64,000 nt of DNA, taken from the NCBI GenBank assembly GCA_048498155.1, contig JBEHYN010000010.1, positions 1-64,000 of the forward strand, written 5' to 3'. This DNA comes from BOG-938 sp048498155 (lineage in GTDB: Bacteria; Pseudomonadota; Alphaproteobacteria; Caulobacterales; Caulobacteraceae). The position numbers were made by a program, and so were the translations under genes. The notes under the pieces were generated by a model that had not been told where the DNA came from, ran no database searches, and saw only the letters and a program-made list of their open reading frames with translations. Below, in pieces: positions 62,339 to 64,000 of this stretch (positions are counted from its first letter, which is position 1; every line of letters starts with the position of its first letter).

Positions 62339-63082
62339 ATGAACGCTGTGGTTCTTCATGATCTGTCTCTCGGCTACGAGCGCCAACCGGCGGTCAACAA
62401 CCTGTCGGGTCGATTTGCCGCCGCCAGCCTGACGGCGGTGGTCGGACCCAATGGATCGGGCAAGTCGACCCTGCTGAAGGCCTTGGCCGGACATTTAAAG
62501 CCTCTGGCGGGTTCAATTGACCTCGGCGGGGTCAAGCGAGGTCAGATCGCCTATCTGCCCCAGGTTCATGGCTTGGACCTGAACTTTCCCATTCGCCTGG
62601 TCGACCTGATCAGTCTGGGCTTTATCGGCCGACGCGGACTGATGGGTGGGTTGGACGGCCGCGACCGGGCGCGCCTGAACGCCGCCATCGTCGCCGTGGG
62701 CCTGGAGGGGCTGGAACATCGAGCCATCGGCGCTGTGTCGGGCGGCCAGCTTCAGCGCGCCCTGTTCGCCCGCGTGCTGGTGCAGGACGCAGAGCTGGTG
62801 CTGTTGGACGAGCCGTTTAACGGCATCGACGCCCGCACCTGTGAGGACCTCGCCGAACTGATGGCCGGCTGGCCCGCCCAGGGCCGCACGGTGATCGTGG
62901 TGCTGCACGATCTGGACCTCGCCAACCGTCTTTGCCCCAACATCTTGGTGCTCGCCCGCGAAAAAGTGGCCTGGGGTCCCAGCGATCAGGCCCTGGTGGA
63001 GGAATCCCTGACCCGCGCACGCGAAATCGCGCAATCCTGGCGCGAAGACGATTACGCGCCGACGCAAAGGCACACGGCGTGA
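62339..63082 (+). CDS. znuC: zinc ABC transporter ATPase ZnuC
   Basis: A 247-residue ABC ATPase of the metal-ion (Mn/Zn) family. Walker A VGPNGSGKSTLL, Q-loop LPQVHGLD, signature VSGGQLQRALFAR and Walker B LVLLDEPFNGID; VVLHDLDLANRLC is the H-loop. Zinc specificity rests on the family and the Zur-like box. It overlaps znuB by four bases (GTGA). Confidence 0.9.
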   Translation: MNAVVLHDLSLGYERQPAVNNLSGRFAAASLTAVVGPNGSGKSTLLKALAGHLKPLAGSIDLGGVKRGQIAYLPQVHGLDLNFPIRLVDLISLGFIGRRGLMGGLDGRDRARLNAAIVAVGLEGLEHRAIGAVSGGQLQRALFARVLVQDAELVLLDEPFNGIDARTCEDLAELMAGWPAQGRTVIVVLHDLDLANRLCPNILVLAREKVAWGPSDQALVEESLTRAREIAQSWREDDYAPTQRHTA

Positions 63083-63942
63083 GCCATTGGGTCGGCATGA
63101 TCAGCTTGAAGAGCGCGGCGGCCGGGGCGGTGGCCCTCGCCTTTGGCGGTGCGCCGCTGGGCGTGCTGATGGTCGCCCGTCGTCTCAGCCTGCTGGGCGA
63201 CGCCATGTCCCATGGCATTTTGCCGGGTGTGGCCATCGCCTATCTGCTGGCCGGCGCCAATCCTTTGGCCCTGCTCATCGGCGCCTTGACGGCGGGCATG
63301 ACCGTGGCGGGGCTGTCCAGCCTTCTGACGCGCACCGGCAAGCTGCCGGACGATGCGGCCTTCGCCATCTTCTATCTGGCGGCTCTGGCGATCGGCATGC
63401 TGCTGCTGGGGCGGGCGCACGATCCCGAAGCGATCCAATCCATGCTGTTCGGCTCGACCGCCGCGCTCGACAGGCCGGGTCTGATCACGGCGGGACTGGC
63501 CGCCAGCGCCACCCTGATCAGCTTGGCCCTGTTCCTGCGCGGCATGTTGGGTGAGGGGGCCGATCCGGTCTTCATGCGCACCACAGGCGCGCGCTTCGGT
63601 GCGGCGCACCTGTTGCTCATGCTGTTGCTGGCGCTGAATCTGGTGGCCGGCTTTCGCGCCTTTGGCGCCCTGATGACCGTGGCCCTGATGACCGTTCCGG
63701 CGGCGGCGGCCCGCTTCTGGGCCAAGGGCTACGGCGGCCAGGCCTGCGCGGCCATAGCCATGTCTGCGCTTTCCGGTCTTCTGGGTCTGGGGCTCTCGTC
63801 CTTGTGGGGCGTGCAGCCCGGAGCGGTGATGACCCTGTGCGCGGCCGGACTGTTCGCCCTGTCCGCCGTGTTCGGCGTCAACGGCGGGCTTCTTTCATCT
63901 TGGCGCGCGCGCGCCCATCTAAGAGCCGACAGCTTGGCGTGA
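63079..63942 (+). CDS. znuB: zinc ABC transporter permease ZnuB
   Basis: A 287-residue inner-membrane permease with eight or nine helices (LGVLMVARRLSLLGDAMSHGILPGVAIAYLL; FRAFGALMTVALMTVPAAAARFW). The GTG start overlaps znuC. No substrate-binding protein ZnuA is in the window; the last 58 bases are not assignable. A longer frame upstream lies inside znuC and is not used. Confidence 0.9.
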   Translation: MSHWVGMISLKSAAAGAVALAFGGAPLGVLMVARRLSLLGDAMSHGILPGVAIAYLLAGANPLALLIGALTAGMTVAGLSSLLTRTGKLPDDAAFAIFYLAALAIGMLLLGRAHDPEAIQSMLFGSTAALDRPGLITAGLAASATLISLALFLRGMLGEGADPVFMRTTGARFGAAHLLLMLLLALNLVAGFRAFGALMTVALMTVPAAAARFWAKGYGGQACAAIAMSALSGLLGLGLSSLWGVQPGAVMTLCAAGLFALSAVFGVNGGLLSSWRARAHLRADSLA

Positions 63943-64000
63943 GGCCTTGACCGCCGCCTCCGGCTGAGATTGAGCAGTCCCGGCCCTGAGGAAAGAACAC

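Noticed and set aside
63919..64000. Possible end of a minus-strand gene at the window edge
   Set aside because: About 26 open codons only, with no recognisable sequence; too short to support a gene.

Overview
The window is high-GC chromosomal DNA of an alphaproteobacterium, most probably a member of the Caulobacterales or a close relative. This rests on gene content and arrangement seen in the sequence: a DUF2794 gene, an alphaproteobacterial-type Fur, acnA divergent from ccmABCDG, dapF-mtaB-ftsY-ispZ in one run, obgE-proB-proA-nadD-rsfS in another, a sucCDAB cluster, frequent TTG/GTG starts and very tight gene overlaps. No rRNA, tRNA, CRISPR array, transposase or prophage was found. Nearly all of the window is core genome.

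Layout. 0-5.3 kb: recQ, a peroxiredoxin plus persulfide-dioxygenase/rhodanese pair, a small HTH protein and a secreted triple cysteine-repeat protein. 5.4-12 kb: a very large GH18-deacetylase-glycosyltransferase membrane protein, amtB, a phosphatase and a sugar transferase. 12-16.4 kb: trpS, a CxxCH secreted protein, a globin and an NsrR-like regulator with a palindromic operator (a probable nitric-oxide response module), then an Nfu-type Fe-S scaffold. 16.4-26.2 kb: a RutE-like nitroreductase, tsaB-rimI-fur, an RraB-like gene, and miaB-phoH-ybeY-corC-lnt-metK. 26-36.5 kb: an aldo/keto reductase, a CysG-N-like protein, an MHS transporter and the TCA operon sucCDAB behind a strong promoter. 36.6-42.5 kb: small proteins, mdh, a BI-1 protein, an LPMO-like protein, DUF2794, a candidate structured small RNA and a DUF1223 protein. 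42.5-53.5 kb: acnA, cytochrome c maturation, MarR, ispZ, ftsY, mtaB, dapF, rlmH. 53.5-55.6 kb: an accessory insert (XRE protein, DUF4258 protein, HigA-like antitoxin) between rlmH and rsfS. 55.6-64 kb: rsfS, nadD, proA, proB, obgE, rpmA, rplU, then a Zur-box-controlled znuCB operon headed by a 36-residue membrane microprotein.

The least expected signals are in repeats and small elements. Three palindromic repeat families are present. One family has a copy lying in frame inside ybeY, adding about 52 residues to the protein, and a second copy that writes the C-terminal tail of Fur. A second family has two 89-bp copies whose outer stems differ in sequence but stay self-complementary. A third (GGGACCCAG type) overlaps the 5' end of the sugar transferase gene, follows metK, and flanks the RraB-like gene as inverted halves. 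The structured RNA candidate near 41.6 kb (long closing stem, two inner hairpins, intrinsic terminator) and the XRE/DUF4258/HigA insert are the best candidates for undescribed functional units. Functions given are from motif and family recognition by eye; no database search was run.
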